Shown here piece after piece: positions 44,001 through 53,654 of a stretch of 64,000 bases of DNA (its first letter is position 1; every line of letters starts with the position of its first letter). Where the stretch lies: contig NZ_JAPEQG010000001.1 in assembly GCF_026339735.1 (NCBI RefSeq), forward strand, positions 2,542,001-2,606,000. The letters run 5' to 3'. Under the pieces are notes generated by a model, which was given only the letters and a program-made list of their open reading frames with translations, was not told the origin of the DNA and did not search any database. This DNA comes from Streptomyces sp. NBC_01669. GTDB lineage: Bacteria; Actinomycetota; Actinomycetes; Streptomycetales; Streptomycetaceae. The translations under genes were made by a program, and so were the position numbers.

Positions 44001-46145
44001 TCAGCCGATTCCGGGAATGAGGGAGAGGATCAGGTCGATGATCTTGATGCCGATGAACGGGGCGACCAGGCCGCCCAGTCCGTAGATCCCGAGGTTCCGC
44101 CGGAGCATCGAGTCGGCGCTGCTCGGCCGATAGCGCACGCCCTTCAGGGCGAGCGGCACCAGAGCGATGATGATCAGCGCGTTGAAGACGACGGCGGACA
44201 GGATCGCGGACTCCGGCGAGGACAGCTGCATGATGTTCAGCTTGTCCAGGCCCGGGTAGACCACCGCGAACATCGCCGGGATGATCGCGAAGTACTTCGC
44301 GACGTCGTTGGCGATCGAGAAGGTGGTCAGGGCACCGCGGGTGATCAGCAACTGCTTGCCGATCTCGACGATCTCGATGAGCTTGGTCGGGTTGGAGTCC
44401 AGGTCCACCATGTTCCCGGCCTCCTTGGCGGCCGAGGTACCGGTGTTCATGGCCACGCCGACATCGGCCTGGGCGAGCGCCGGGGCGTCGTTCGTGCCGT
44501 CACCGGTCATCGCGACGAGCTTGCCGCCGGCCTGCTCACGCTTGATGAGGGCCATCTTGTCCTCGGGCGTGGCCTCGGCGAGGAAGTCGTCGACCCCCGC
44601 CTCCTCGGCGATCGCCTTCGCGGTCAGCGGATTGTCGCCGGTGATCATCACCGTACGGATACCCATCCGGCGCAGCTCGTCGAACCGCTCCCGCATGCCC
44701 TCCTTGACGACGTCCTTGAGGTGGATGACGCCGAGGATCCGGGCACCCCGCTCGTCGTCGACGGCGACCAGCAGCGGTGTACCGCCCACCTGGGAGATCC
44801 GGTCGGTGAGCGTGCGGGCGTCCGGCGAGACGGTGCCGCCCCGCTCCTCGACCCAGGCGACGACCGAGCCGGTCGCACCCTTGCGGATCCTGCGCCCCTC
44901 GACGTCCACGCCGGACATCCGGGTCTGTGCGGTGAAGCCGACCCACTCTGCCCCGACGAGCTGACCCTGGTGGCGCTCGCGCAGCCCGTACGTCTCCTTC
45001 GCCAGGACGACGACGGAGCGGCCCTCGGGCGTCTCGTCGGCCAGGGAGGAGAGCTGGGCGGCGTCCGCCAGTTCGGCCTCCGTCACGCCCGTGACCGGGA
45101 CGAACTCGGCTGCCTGCCGGTTGCCGAGCGTGATGGTTCCGGTCTTGTCGAGGAGCAGGGTCGACACGTCGCCGGCGGCCTCGACGGCGCGTCCGGACAT
45201 GGCGAGGACATTGCGCTGGACGAGGCGGTCCATGCCGGCGATGCCGATCGCGGAGAGCAGCGCGCCGATGGTGGTCGGGATGAGGCAGACCAGCAGGGCG
45301 GTCAGCACGATCATCGACTGCCGCTGTCCGGCGTAGATCGCGAACGGCTGCAGGGTGACGACGGCCAGCAGGAAGACGATGGTGAGGGACGCGAGCAGGA
45401 TGTTGAGCGCGATCTCGTTGGGCGTCTTCTGCCGGGCGGCGCCCTCGACCAGGTTGATCATCCGGTCGATGAAGGTCTCACCGGGCTTGGTGGTGATCTT
45501 GATGACGATGCGGTCGGAGAGCACCTTCGTACCACCGGTGACGGCCGAGCGGTCGCCGCCCGACTCCCGGATGACCGGTGCGGACTCCCCTGTGATGGCG
45601 GACTCGTCGACGCTGGCGACGCCCTCGACGACGTCACCGTCGCCGGGGACGATGTCACCGGCCTCGCAGACCACCAGGTCACCGATGCGCAGATCGGTGC
45701 CGGGTACGCGATCCTCGTTCTTCCCGACGAGCCGGCGCGCGACCGTGTCGGTCTTGGCCTTGCGCAGCGTGTCGGCCTGCGCCTTGCCGCGGCCCTCGGC
45801 GACCGCCTCCGCCAGGTTGGCGAAGATCGTGGTGAGCCAGAGCCACGCGGCGATCGCCCAGCCGAACCAGTCGGTCGGGTCCAGGGCGGCAAGGACGGTG
45901 GTGAGCACCGAACCGGCCAGGACCACGAACATCACCGGCGACTTGACCATCACCCGCGGATCGAGCTTGCGGACCGCGTCGGGGAAGGACTTGAGCAGCT
46001 GCTTGGGGTCGAACAGCCCCGCGCCGACGCGTCCTTCGGTCCGGTGACCGGTGGCCGCGTCCTGGTGCGGTGCCAGGTCCTTGGTGACAGTGGACATCGC
46101 GTCCTCATGCATCGATTCGTCGTGTTGCGTACGTGTGGTGGTCAT
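44001..46145 (-). CDS. kdpB: Potassium-transporting P-type ATPase KdpB
   Basis: 714 aa catalytic subunit: actuator motif [20 protein letters not shown], phosphorylation motif [16 protein letters not shown], hinge [20 protein letters not shown] and [20 protein letters not shown], with about seven membrane helices (e.g. [20 protein letters not shown]). The ATG at 46145 overlaps the kdpA stop (ATGA). The N-terminus is ~40 residues longer than in enteric KdpB. Confidence 0.97.
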   Translation of the reverse strand: MTTTRTQHDESMHEDAMSTVTKDLAPHQDAATGHRTEGRVGAGLFDPKQLLKSFPDAVRKLDPRVMVKSPVMFVVLAGSVLTTVLAALDPTDWFGWAIAAWLWLTTIFANLAEAVAEGRGKAQADTLRKAKTDTVARRLVGKNEDRVPGTDLRIGDLVVCEAGDIVPGDGDVVEGVASVDESAITGESAPVIRESGGDRSAVTGGTKVLSDRIVIKITTKPGETFIDRMINLVEGAARQKTPNEIALNILLASLTIVFLLAVVTLQPFAIYAGQRQSMIVLTALLVCLIPTTIGALLSAIGIAGMDRLVQRNVLAMSGRAVEAAGDVSTLLLDKTGTITLGNRQAAEFVPVTGVTEAELADAAQLSSLADETPEGRSVVVLAKETYGLRERHQGQLVGAEWVGFTAQTRMSGVDVEGRRIRKGATGSVVAWVEERGGTVSPDARTLTDRISQVGGTPLLVAVDDERGARILGVIHLKDVVKEGMRERFDELRRMGIRTVMITGDNPLTAKAIAEEAGVDDFLAEATPEDKMALIKREQAGGKLVAMTGDGTNDAPALAQADVGVAMNTGTSAAKEAGNMVDLDSNPTKLIEIVEIGKQLLITRGALTTFSIANDVAKYFAIIPAMFAVVYPGLDKLNIMQLSSPESAILSAVVFNALIIIALVPLALKGVRYRPSSADSMLRRNLGIYGLGGLVAPFIGIKIIDLILSLIPGIG

Positions 46146-47806
46146 GACGCCAGCCCCTCGGCCAGCGGCCCCAACGCGAGGGCCGGGAAGTAGGTCAGCC
46201 CGGCGACGATCATGATCGTGCCGACCAGCAGTCCACTGAAGAGCGGCTTGTGGGTGCCGAGTGTGCCGACGGTCGCCGGTACGGGCCGCTGCTCGGCGAG
46301 CGAGCCGGCCAGAGCCAGGACGAAGACCATGGGCAGGAACCGGCCCAGCAGCATCGCGAGCCCGATCGTGGTGTTGAACCACTGGGTGTCCGCGTTGAGC
46401 CCGGCGAATGCCGAACCGTTGTTGTTGGCGCCGGAGGTGTAGGCGTACAGGATCTCGGAGAAGCCGTGCGCACCGGAGTTGGTCATCGAATGGACCGGGG
46501 TGGGCAGGGCCATCGCCGCCGCGGTGAAGCAGAGCACCAGTGCCGGGGTGATGAGGATGTAGCAGGCCGCGAGCTTGATCTCGCGGGTGCCGATCTTCTT
46601 GCCGAGGTACTCGGGGGTGCGGCCGACCATCAGGCCCGCGATGAACACCGCGATGATCGCCATGATCAGCATGCCGTAGAGGCCGGAGCCGGTACCACCG
46701 GGGGCGATCTCGCCGAGTTGCATGCCCAGCATGGCGATGCCTCCGCCGAGGCCGGTGAACGAGGAGTGGAAGGAATTCACCGCTCCGGTCGAGGTCAGCG
46801 TGGTGGCCACGGCGAAGATCGACGATCCGCCGACCCCGAAGCGGGTCTCCTTGCCCTCCATCGCCCCGCCCGCGATGTCGAACGCGGGTCCGTGGTGGGC
46901 AAACTCGGTCCACATCATCAGCGCCGTGAAGCCGAGCCAGATGATGCCCATCGCCGCGAGAATCGCGTAGCCCTGCTTCAGCGAGCCGACCATCCGCCCG
47001 AAGGTGCGGGTCAGCGAGAACGGGATGACCAGGATCAGGAAGATCTCAAGGAGGTTCGAGAGCCCGTTGGGGTTCTCGAAGGGGTGCGCCGAATTGGCGT
47101 TGAAGTAACCGCCGCCGTTGGTGCCCAGCTCCTTGATGGCCTCCTGCGAGGCGACCGCACCGCCGTTCCACTGCTGCGAGCCGCCCATGAACTGGCCGAC
47201 CCCGTGGATGCCGGAGAAGTTCTGGATGGCCCCGCACGCCACGAGCACGAGCGCGGCGATCACGGCGATCGGCAGCAGGATCCGTATCGTGCCGCGCACC
47301 AGGTCGGACCAGAAGTTGCCGAGCTCACCGGTGCGGGAGCGGGCGAAGCCCCGTACGAGCGCCACCGCGACGGCGATGCCGACGGAGGCCGAGACGAAGT
47401 TCTGCACCGCGAGGCCGCCGGTCTGGACGACATGGCCCATGGCCTGCTCGCCGTAGTACGACTGCCAGTTGGTGTTCGCCACGAAGGAGGCCGCCGTGTT
47501 GAACGCCTGATCGGGGTCGATCGAGGAGAAGCCGAGCGAGCCGGGCAGGCTGCCCTGGAACCGCTGCAGCAGGTACAGGAAGAGGACGCTCACCGCGGAG
47601 AACGCGAGGACGCCGCGGAGATAGGCGGGCCAGCGCATCTCCGTGTCGGGGTTGGCGCCGATGGCCCTGTAAATCCACTTCTCGACCCGGAGGTGTTTCT
47701 TCGAGGAGTAGACGCCGGCCATGTAGTCGCCGAGCGGACGGTACGCCAGACCCAGCGCCACGACGAGCGCGAGCAGCTGGAGCACACCAGCGAGGACGGG
47801 GCTCAT
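46142..47806 (-). CDS. kdpA: Potassium-transporting ATPase KdpA subunit
   Basis: 554 aa K+-translocating subunit with about ten membrane helices and repeated selectivity-filter segments ([77 protein letters not shown]). Full length. Seven bases separate it from kdpF upstream. Confidence 0.97.
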   Translation of the reverse strand: MSPVLAGVLQLLALVVALGLAYRPLGDYMAGVYSSKKHLRVEKWIYRAIGANPDTEMRWPAYLRGVLAFSAVSVLFLYLLQRFQGSLPGSLGFSSIDPDQAFNTAASFVANTNWQSYYGEQAMGHVVQTGGLAVQNFVSASVGIAVAVALVRGFARSRTGELGNFWSDLVRGTIRILLPIAVIAALVLVACGAIQNFSGIHGVGQFMGGSQQWNGGAVASQEAIKELGTNGGGYFNANSAHPFENPNGLSNLLEIFLILVIPFSLTRTFGRMVGSLKQGYAILAAMGIIWLGFTALMMWTEFAHHGPAFDIAGGAMEGKETRFGVGGSSIFAVATTLTSTGAVNSFHSSFTGLGGGIAMLGMQLGEIAPGGTGSGLYGMLIMAIIAVFIAGLMVGRTPEYLGKKIGTREIKLAACYILITPALVLCFTAAAMALPTPVHSMTNSGAHGFSEILYAYTSGANNNGSAFAGLNADTQWFNTTIGLAMLLGRFLPMVFVLALAGSLAEQRPVPATVGTLGTHKPLFSGLLVGTIMIVAGLTYFPALALGPLAEGLAS

Positions 47807-47813
47807 ATCGGGC

Positions 47814-47903
47814 TCAGAACCTCTCCGGGTACAGAAGGGCGAGGACGAGATAGCCCAGCAGGGCGACGGCCACGATCAGACCGACGATGTTCTCGGCAGT
47901 CAC
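47814..47903 (-). CDS. kdpF: KdpF small membrane subunit
   Basis: 29 aa: a single helix [20 protein letters not shown] followed by LYPERF, the typical KdpF ending. It stabilises the Kdp complex. GTG start at 47,903 overlapping the stop of the upstream micro-gene (GTGA). Confidence 0.92.
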   Translation of the reverse strand: MTAENIVGLIVAVALLGYLVLALLYPERF

Positions 47904-47983
47904 AGCTTCGCCACCCCCTTGGCGACAAGAGCCACCAGCGCGAAGACCGCGATCGTGGTGACGACGAAGGCCAGATCGGCCAC
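47900..47983 (-). CDS. 27-aa membrane micropeptide at the head of the kdp operon
   Basis: GTG start at 47,983 with AGGAG 7 bp upstream; the product is ADLAFVVTTIAVFALVALVA plus KGVAKL, a single membrane helix with a basic end. The stop overlaps the kdpF start by 4 bp (GTGA), so it is translationally coupled to the Kdp operon. Not a standard Kdp subunit. The good binding site and coupling support a real gene. Confidence 0.75.
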   Translation of the reverse strand: MADLAFVVTTIAVFALVALVAKGVAKL

Positions 47984-48195
47984 CGTGTGCTCCTAGATGA
48001 GGTTCGGATTCTCGGACCTCTTGAGCAAACCCCCGTCCGAAGCCCCCGTGGCCTGCGTTGATGGCTTCCTTACGGGGAAGGTCGCGCCCTTGACGGCGCT
48101 CATACGTGCCGCATACGCGCCCCATACACGCGCCGGTGAGCGTGCTCCGTCGCGCACTCCGTCGCGCGCTCCGCAGGCGCGCTCCTCGGGCATGC
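47984..48195 (-). promoter_or_regulatory. kdp operon promoter region
   Basis: About 210 bp upstream of the micro-gene. It must hold the KdpE-controlled promoter. It contains short GCGC-rich repeats (CGTCGCGCACTCCGTCGCGCG near 48.15 kb) and a somewhat AT-richer part near 48.0 kb (GGTTCGGATTCTCGG). No certain -10/-35 or KdpE site was assigned. Confidence 0.5.
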
Positions 48196-48244
48196 AAAAG
48201 CCGGTGGGCCGCACCTCCCTCGAAGGGAAGTACGGCCCACCGGC
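48196..48244 (-). terminator. Intrinsic terminator after the DUF3710 gene
   Basis: Stem GCCGGTGGGCCG / CGGCCCACCGGC (12 bp) with a 21-nt loop, followed on the minus strand by TTTT (48,199-48,196). Ends the dut-DUF3710 transcript before the kdp promoter. Confidence 0.82.
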
Positions 48245-48273
48245 CGAAGCTGTCACGCGCCCCGGGGGGCGGT

Positions 48274-49047
48274 TCAGCGCACCTCGGTGATCTCGGGCCC
48301 GCGCTGGAGCTGGCCCATGCCACCGGAGAACTTCGAGCTCTCCTGGTCCTCCTGCTGCACGCCCTCGGGCACCATCTGTGCGTCGTTGGGGAGCTTGAGG
48401 ACGATCGGGTCGCGCGGGGCCATCGGGCCCTCGCCACGGACGACCACAGTGTCCCGGAAGATCGTCTCCAGCAGCCCGGCGGCCTGCGGCTGCACGGCGC
48501 CCTGGCCGGAGATCACTCCGCGCAGGAACCAGCGCGGCCCGTCGACGCCGACGAAGCGCACCAGCTGGACGCCGTTCGTCCCGTCCGGAAGCTGTACGGG
48601 GACCTGTGCCCGCAGCTCCCAGCCCAGCGGGCCCTCGACCTCGTCGATGATCCCGCCCTGCTGGGTGATGCCGGCAGCGATCTCCTCGCGGACCTCGCCC
48701 CAGATGCCCTCTTTCTTGGGGGCGGCGAAGGCCTGCAGCTGGATCGCGCTGTCACGCAGCACGACGGTGGCGGCGACGATCGCGTCGCCGGCGACCTCGA
48801 CGCGCAGCTCCATGCCGTCGACCCCGGGCACGAAGATGCCGCCCAGGTCGACCCGGCCCTCGCCGGGCTGGGAGACCTCGTCGATGTCCCACGGCCCGTC
48901 CGGCCGCGGCGCCGGCGGGAGGTTCACCCGGCCCGCTCCGCTCTCGGCGGCGTCGGTGTCGTCGAGCTCGTCGACGACCTGCTCGGCCTCGCGCGCTTCG
49001 TCCGCCACGTCCTCGGCGGAACCACTCTTCTTGCGACGTCCGAACAC
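48274..49047 (-). CDS. DUF3710 protein
   Basis: 257 aa: FGRRKKSG start, acidic region, then GGIFVPGVDGMELRVEVAGD, EGIWGEVREEIAAGITQQGG, GVDGPRWFLRGVISG, ending GPEITEVR. It matches the actinobacterial DUF3710 family (Rv2696c type), conserved beside dut. GTG start at 49,047 with AAGGA 8 bp upstream. One base separates it from the dut stop region; function unknown. Confidence 0.88.
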   Translation of the reverse strand: MFGRRKKSGSAEDVADEAREAEQVVDELDDTDAAESGAGRVNLPPAPRPDGPWDIDEVSQPGEGRVDLGGIFVPGVDGMELRVEVAGDAIVAATVVLRDSAIQLQAFAAPKKEGIWGEVREEIAAGITQQGGIIDEVEGPLGWELRAQVPVQLPDGTNGVQLVRFVGVDGPRWFLRGVISGQGAVQPQAAGLLETIFRDTVVVRGEGPMAPRDPIVLKLPNDAQMVPEGVQQEDQESSKFSGGMGQLQRGPEITEVR

Positions 49048-49048
49048 G

Positions 49049-49582
49049 TCACTGTCCTTCCCGGTCGGGTACGACCGAAGCGTAGCTGTTCCCGCCCTGG
49101 GTGATCCCGCCCCTGACGCCGTCAACATCACCCGTGGCATGCCCTCCGGTGGAACCGAAGCCGCCCTCGCCCCGCGCCGAGCCGGGCAGTTCCGACACCT
49201 CGTGGAAGCGCACCTTCTCAACCTGCTGGACGACCAGTTGGGCAATCCGGTCGAACCTCTCGAACCGCACGCTCTCGCGCGGGTCGAGATTGATGACGAT
49301 GACCTTGATCTCTCCACGGTACCCGGCATCAACCGTCCCCGGGGCATTGACAAGGGCGACTCCGCAGCGGGCCGCGAGGCCGGACCGCGGATGCACGAAC
49401 GCGGCGTACCCGTCGGGCAACGCGATCGACACGCCGGTGGGCAGCATCGCGCGCTCGCCGGGGGCGAGCTCGGCGGCCTCGGTGGTCACCAGATCGACCC
49501 CGGCGTCGCCCGGGTGCCCGTACGCCGGAATCGGCACCTCCGGATCGACCCGGCGAAGCAGTACGTCGACGGGACGGCGCAT
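49049..49582 (-). CDS. dut: Deoxyuridine 5'-triphosphate nucleotidohydrolase (dUTPase)
   Basis: 177 aa trimeric dUTPase with all five motifs: GDAGVDLVT, HPRSGLAAR, GTVDAGYRGEIKVIVIN, RIAQLVV and the C-terminal lid RGEGGFGSTG. It hydrolyses dUTP to dUMP, protecting DNA from uracil. The ATG at 49582 overlaps the upstream thioesterase stop (TGATG). Confidence 0.97.
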   Translation of the reverse strand: MRRPVDVLLRRVDPEVPIPAYGHPGDAGVDLVTTEAAELAPGERAMLPTGVSIALPDGYAAFVHPRSGLAARCGVALVNAPGTVDAGYRGEIKVIVINLDPRESVRFERFDRIAQLVVQQVEKVRFHEVSELPGSARGEGGFGSTGGHATGDVDGVRGGITQGGNSYASVVPDREGQ

Positions 49583-50166
49583 CAGGGGTTCACCTCGAAG
49601 GCACGGGCGCGCCTGACCTGGTCCGGGTCGGCCATTGCCGCCTGGATCTCGGCGGGGCGGCCGTTCTCGATGAAGTGGTCCACCTTGACCTCGATGAACA
49701 GGGCCTCCGCGCGGACCGCGACGGGCCCGTCCGGGCCGCCGATCCGGCCGGTCGCCCGGGAGAAGATCTTCCGGCCGTGCACGGCGGTGACCTCGGCGTC
49801 CAGGTGCAGCACGGTGTCGACCGGCACGGGCCGCACGAAGTCGGTCTCCAGCCGCCCGGTCACCGCGATCACCCGCAGCAGCCAGTTCAGCGAGCCCAGC
49901 GTCTCGTCCAGCGCCGTCGCCAGGACGCCGCCGTGCGCAAGGCCCGGGGCCCCCTGGTGGGCGGCCTTCACCGTGAACTCGGCGGTGACGCTGACACCCT
50001 CGCCGGCCCGCGCCTGAAGGTGCAGCCCGTGCGGCTGTCCTTCACCGCAGCCGAAACAGTGTGCGTAGTGCGCGCCGAGGAGCTCGCCGGGGGCCGGGGC
50101 GTCGGGATGCCGAACCGGTTTCACCGCGTCGGCCGGTGGCTGAAGAGCCGCAGATGTTCCACTCAC
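49582..50166 (-). CDS. PaaI-family thioesterase
   Basis: 194 aa hotdog protein: HCFGCGEGQPHGLHLQARAG, then HQGAPGLAHGGVLATALDET, the hotdog helix with catalytic-type residues, and GRKIFSRATGRIG. Substrate unknown, presumably an acyl-CoA. GTG 50,166 is preceded by TAAGGT at 9-14 bp and no binding site, so it is probably leaderless. Coupled to dut by a TGATG overlap. Confidence 0.85.
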   Translation of the reverse strand: MSGTSAALQPPADAVKPVRHPDAPAPGELLGAHYAHCFGCGEGQPHGLHLQARAGEGVSVTAEFTVKAAHQGAPGLAHGGVLATALDETLGSLNWLLRVIAVTGRLETDFVRPVPVDTVLHLDAEVTAVHGRKIFSRATGRIGGPDGPVAVRAEALFIEVKVDHFIENGRPAEIQAAMADPDQVRRARAFEVNP

Positions 50167-50224
50167 AGGCGCAGACCTTACCCGCGCGGGCAGCCGCGGG
50201 TCGCGCCGTGCCAAGCTTGGGTTC

Positions 50225-50683
50225 ATGCAGCCTTCCACCCCGCCTTTCGACGAACGCCTGACCGCACCCCGTTCATGGTGGTTCCTCGCCTTCCTGTTGG
50301 GGGTCGCCTGCGCCCTGATGCTGCTGCCGCTGGGCACCCTGCCGCTGCTGGCCGGCCTGATCGGCGGCACCGCGCTGGCCTCGCTCGCGGTCAGCTCGTA
50401 CGGCTCCGCCCGGATCCGGGTGGTGGCGGGCGCCCTGGTCGCTGGTGACGCCCGGATCCCGGTGACGGCACTCGGCGAGGCGGAGGCGCTGGAGGGCGAG
50501 GAGGCGCGCGCGTGGCGCACGTACAAGGCGGACACCCGCGCCTTCATGCTGCAGCGCAGCTACATCCAGACGGCGGTGCGGGTGGAGGTCACGGACCCGG
50601 AGGACCCGACTCCGTACGTCTATCTGTCGACTCGCGAGCCGCAGGCCCTGGTGGCGGCACTCACGGCGGTGCGGGCCGCATAG
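50225..50683 (+). CDS. DUF3093 membrane protein
   Basis: 152 aa. Two membrane helices near the N-terminus (WWFLAFLLGVACALMLLPL, LAGLIGGTALASLAVSSYG) and a soluble domain with DARIPVTALGEAEALEG, RAFMLQRSYIQTAVRVEVTD and PYVYLSTREPQALVAAL. It matches DUF3093 (Rv2698 type), divergent from dut as in mycobacteria. Function unknown. Confidence 0.88.
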   Translation: MQPSTPPFDERLTAPRSWWFLAFLLGVACALMLLPLGTLPLLAGLIGGTALASLAVSSYGSARIRVVAGALVAGDARIPVTALGEAEALEGEEARAWRTYKADTRAFMLQRSYIQTAVRVEVTDPEDPTPYVYLSTREPQALVAALTAVRAA

Positions 50684-50719
50684 CCGTTCCGCGCCTCTGC
50701 GGGGCCGCCAGGACAGCCG

Positions 50720-51697
50720 TCAGTCCTCGATCTCCTTCGGGAGGTCCTTGTGCAGCTTCCGCGGCCGCTCCAGAGGCGGCAGCTCCGGGAGCCGGTCCCA
50801 GGGGACCTGAGTCTTGCGCAGGTCCTTCCTGACCCGTTCGGCAAGCTTCTTCGTGTCGCGCCGGTTCATCATCGCGCCGACGGCGGCGCCGACCATGAAC
50901 GGGATCAGGTTCGGCAGATTGCGCATCATCCGCTTCACGATCTGCTGGCGCAGCTCCCGCTTCATCCGGCCGCCGAGCGCCGTATCGATCGTCGTCGGAT
51001 GGGTGACGTCGATGCCGCGCTCCTCCGTCCACGACGTGAGGTACGCGGTGGTGCGCTGGGTGAGGCCGCCCGGCGGGCGCAGGCCGTAGACCTCGTGCAG
51101 TTCGGCCACGAGCTTCATCTCGATCGCGGCCACGCCGGTGATCTCCGCGGCCAGCTCGGTGAACATGGCGGGCGGTACGGGCATCATGGCCGCCGCACCG
51201 ATACCGGCGCCGACGGTGGCCGTGCCCTTGCACGCGCCTGCGACGAGCTTGTCGGCGAGTTCCTCGGGGCCGAGGCCCGGGAACTGCCTGCGCAGGGTGG
51301 CGAGGTCGCGTACAGGGACGCGGGGAGCGGCCTCGACGATCCGGTCGGCGATATGACCGATCGCTGTCCTGGCGCTCTCCCCGCCCTTGTGTACGCCCCG
51401 CTTGACTGATTGCAGACGGCCTGCCCCGGTCACGGGCTCCGTCCTGCCGGTCTGCTCGGCCCCATCGGCCGCACCGGCTGCTGATACTGCCCGTCCTGTC
51501 TCCGCAGCGATTGCGGCTTCCACTGCTTCGAGCGAGGCCGAACGGCCTCGCTCGTCGTCAGATACACCCGCGGAGGGTGGCAGGGCGGACCGCTCGGCAA
51601 AGGCTGCTACGCCTTCTGCCGGGCCTGTACCGCCCTGATTCGCCTCCGACGGTTTGCGTCGCAAGCGCCGCTTCCGGAACGGTGTGTCGCCTGCCAC
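50720..51697 (-). CDS. Conserved hypothetical protein with hydrophobic Gly/Ala core (EcsC-like?)
   Basis: 325 aa. Basic start (TPFRKRRLRRKPSEAN), Ser/Ala/Glu-rich linker to ~100, then LRRQFPGLGPEELADKLVAG, ATVGAGIGAAAMMPVPPAMF, EMKLVAELHEVYGLRPPGG, and a C-terminal PNLIPFMVGAAVGAMMNRRD. The pattern recalls EcsC-type proteins but is not certain. GTG start. Co-directional with the DUF4193 gene 12 bp upstream. Confidence 0.78.
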   Translation of the reverse strand: MAGDTPFRKRRLRRKPSEANQGGTGPAEGVAAFAERSALPPSAGVSDDERGRSASLEAVEAAIAAETGRAVSAAGAADGAEQTGRTEPVTGAGRLQSVKRGVHKGGESARTAIGHIADRIVEAAPRVPVRDLATLRRQFPGLGPEELADKLVAGACKGTATVGAGIGAAAMMPVPPAMFTELAAEITGVAAIEMKLVAELHEVYGLRPPGGLTQRTTAYLTSWTEERGIDVTHPTTIDTALGGRMKRELRQQIVKRMMRNLPNLIPFMVGAAVGAMMNRRDTKKLAERVRKDLRKTQVPWDRLPELPPLERPRKLHKDLPKEIED

Positions 51698-51709
51698 GTC
51701 CGACCGGAC

Positions 51710-52006
51710 CTAGTCGCAGTCGCGGCAGATCGGCTGGCCGTTCTTCTCGCGGGCCAGCTGGCTGCGGTGGTGCACGAGGAAGCAGCTCATGCAGGTGAAC
51801 TCGTCGGCCTGCTTGGGCAGGACCCTGACGGCGAGTTCCTCATTGGACAGGTCCGCTCCGGGGAGCTCCAGTCCTTCTGCCGCGTCGAACTCGTCGACGT
51901 CGACGGCGGACGCCGTCTTGTCGCTCCGACGGGCCTTGAGTTCCTCAAGGCTGTCCTGGTCGACGTCGTCATCGGTCTTGCGTGGGGTGTCGTAATCCGT
52001 TGCCAT
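51710..52006 (-). CDS. DUF4193 protein
   Basis: 98 aa, acidic: MATDYDTPRKTDDDVDQDS, EELKARRSDK, and a C-terminal zinc-site-like pair CMSCFLVHHRSQLA...CRDCD. This is the actinobacterial DUF4193 family (Rv2699c type), always near dut. Function unknown; the four cysteines suggest a zinc ribbon. Confidence 0.92.
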   Translation of the reverse strand: MATDYDTPRKTDDDVDQDSLEELKARRSDKTASAVDVDEFDAAEGLELPGADLSNEELAVRVLPKQADEFTCMSCFLVHHRSQLAREKNGQPICRDCD

Positions 52007-52412
52007 GTGTCGCTCTCCCCCTCTGGGTGTCTGCGGTGTCTCAGCGCACGTAACGCGTGAGAGGCCGGACTTGTGCCCGACCCGAGGCGGAGATTTTGCC
52101 TCACATCAAGGTCTGTTACTCAATCGACACCCGAGCGGACCTCTCCGGAGTGGTCGGCTTGGGTGGCGATGGGGACCGTACACGGTCCGAATGCCGCGCT
52201 TCACGGGCGCCACCCCGTGTACTTCCCGTGATATCACCCCCCGAAAACCCCGACTTTTGCCGGATTTTGGGTAGGAGGCCTGGTCACGGAGCGTGGAACG
52301 CCCGAAATTCGCTCCTGTGATCGATCACACACGGATCCTGCGGGCACGGGTCCCGAAAATTCCGCTCAAAGCGAACGAAGTAATCCCTGTGCGTGTCGCT
52401 CGACTCAGCCTC
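52007..52412. other. Intergenic region with several palindromes (DUF4193 promoter side)
   Basis: 406 bp between the cutS stop and the DUF4193 start. It contains GGACCGT-AC-ACGGTCC (52,173-52,188), GTGATATCAC near 52.22 kb and TGTGATCGATCACA (52,316-52,329). It is AT-richer than its surroundings. No open frame of note. Probably a regulated promoter of DUF4193. Confidence 0.6.
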
Positions 52413-53648
52413 TCAGACCGGCAGGGTGACGCGCATCACGAGACCACCACCCTCACGGGGTTCCGCGATGATACGGCCGCCGTGAGCACGCGCCACGGAC
52501 CGCGCGATCGACAGGCCGAGCCCGACCCCCTTGTCGCTGCCCGTTCGCTCCGTACGGAGCCGTCTGAAGGGCTCGAAGAGGTTGTCGATCTCGTACGCCG
52601 GCACCACGGGACCGGTGTTCGAGACCACCAGCAACGCCTGGCCGGGCTGCAGCTCGGTGGTGACCTCCACCCAGCCCTCCTCCCGGACGTTGTAGCGCAC
52701 GGCGTTCTGTACGAGGTTCAGCGCGATCCGCTCCAGCAGGACACCGTTGCCCTGGACGACGGCGGGCACGATCTCCTCACGGATCTCCACGCCCTTCTGC
52801 TCGGCCTCTGCCCGGGTCTGGTCGAGCGCGCGCGTGGCGACCTCCGCGAGGTCGACCGGCTTGCGCTCGATGATCTGGTTGTCGCTGCGGGCGAGCAGCA
52901 GCAGCCCCTCGACGAGCTGCTCGCTGCGCTCGTTGGTCGCCAGCAGGGTCTTGCCGAGCTGCTGGAGCTCCGGCGGAGCCTCCGGGTCGGAGAGATGGAC
53001 CTCCAGCAGCGTGCGGTTGATCGCGAGCGGGGTACGCAACTCGTGCGAGGCGTTCCCGACGAACCGCTGCTGCGCGGTGAAGGCCCGCTCCAGCCGGTCG
53101 AGCATGTCGTCGAAGGTGTCGGCGAGCTCCTTGAGCTCGTCGTCGGGACCGTCCAGCTCGATCCGCCGGGACAGGTCCGTCCCGGCCACCCGGCGGGCGG
53201 TGCGGGTGATGCGGCCCAGCGGCGAGAGCACCCGGCCCGCCATGGCATAGCCGAAGGCGAAGGCGATGACGCTCAGACCGACAAGGGCCAGCAGCGAACG
53301 GTTCAGGAGCGTGTCGAGCGCCTGCTGGCGCTGATGGTTGACACACGTGTTCATGGCCGCGTTGACGGCAGCCGGTGACGACCCCTCTCCCGAGAGGTTG
53401 CACAGATCGCTGGAGACCTGGCCGCTGACGACCTTGAACGGAAGCTCACTGCCCACGTGCAGGGCCTGTGCGGCCAGCATGTAGATGATCGAGAGCAGCA
53501 GGATGCCGGCGATCAGGAACATCCCGCCGTACAGAAGCGTGAGCCGTATCCGGATGGTCGGGCGCAGCCAGGGGTACGGGGGCTCCAGCTGTTTGGGGTC
53601 CCAAGTGGGTTTCGGGGGCGCTGTCGGGGGCGCCGGAACGGCGGACAC
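52413..53648 (-). CDS. cutS: Sensor histidine kinase CutS
   Basis: 411 aa. Two membrane helices (IRLTLLYGGMFLIAGILLLS; LLALVGLSVIAFAFGYAMAG) flank an extracellular domain with two cysteines (SSDLCNLSG, NTCVNHQ). HAMP, then H-box VGNASHELRTPLAINRTLLE, N-box ALNLVQNAVRYNV and GVGLGLSIARSVARAHGG. In Streptomyces, CutRS controls secretion-stress and specialised metabolism; the paired cysteines are thought to sense the extracellular disulfide state. Seven bp after cutR. Confidence 0.93.
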   Translation of the reverse strand: MSAVPAPPTAPPKPTWDPKQLEPPYPWLRPTIRIRLTLLYGGMFLIAGILLLSIIYMLAAQALHVGSELPFKVVSGQVSSDLCNLSGEGSSPAAVNAAMNTCVNHQRQQALDTLLNRSLLALVGLSVIAFAFGYAMAGRVLSPLGRITRTARRVAGTDLSRRIELDGPDDELKELADTFDDMLDRLERAFTAQQRFVGNASHELRTPLAINRTLLEVHLSDPEAPPELQQLGKTLLATNERSEQLVEGLLLLARSDNQIIERKPVDLAEVATRALDQTRAEAEQKGVEIREEIVPAVVQGNGVLLERIALNLVQNAVRYNVREEGWVEVTTELQPGQALLVVSNTGPVVPAYEIDNLFEPFRRLRTERTGSDKGVGLGLSIARSVARAHGGRIIAEPREGGGLVMRVTLPV

Positions 53649-53654
53649 CGGGCC

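Noticed and set aside
43917..46193. 758-codon open frame antisense to kdpB
   Set aside because: Shadow of the kdpB coding strand; no start signal, no domain.
46250..48061. 603-codon open frame antisense to kdpA
   Set aside because: Same reason; composition typical of a reversed GC3-rich gene.
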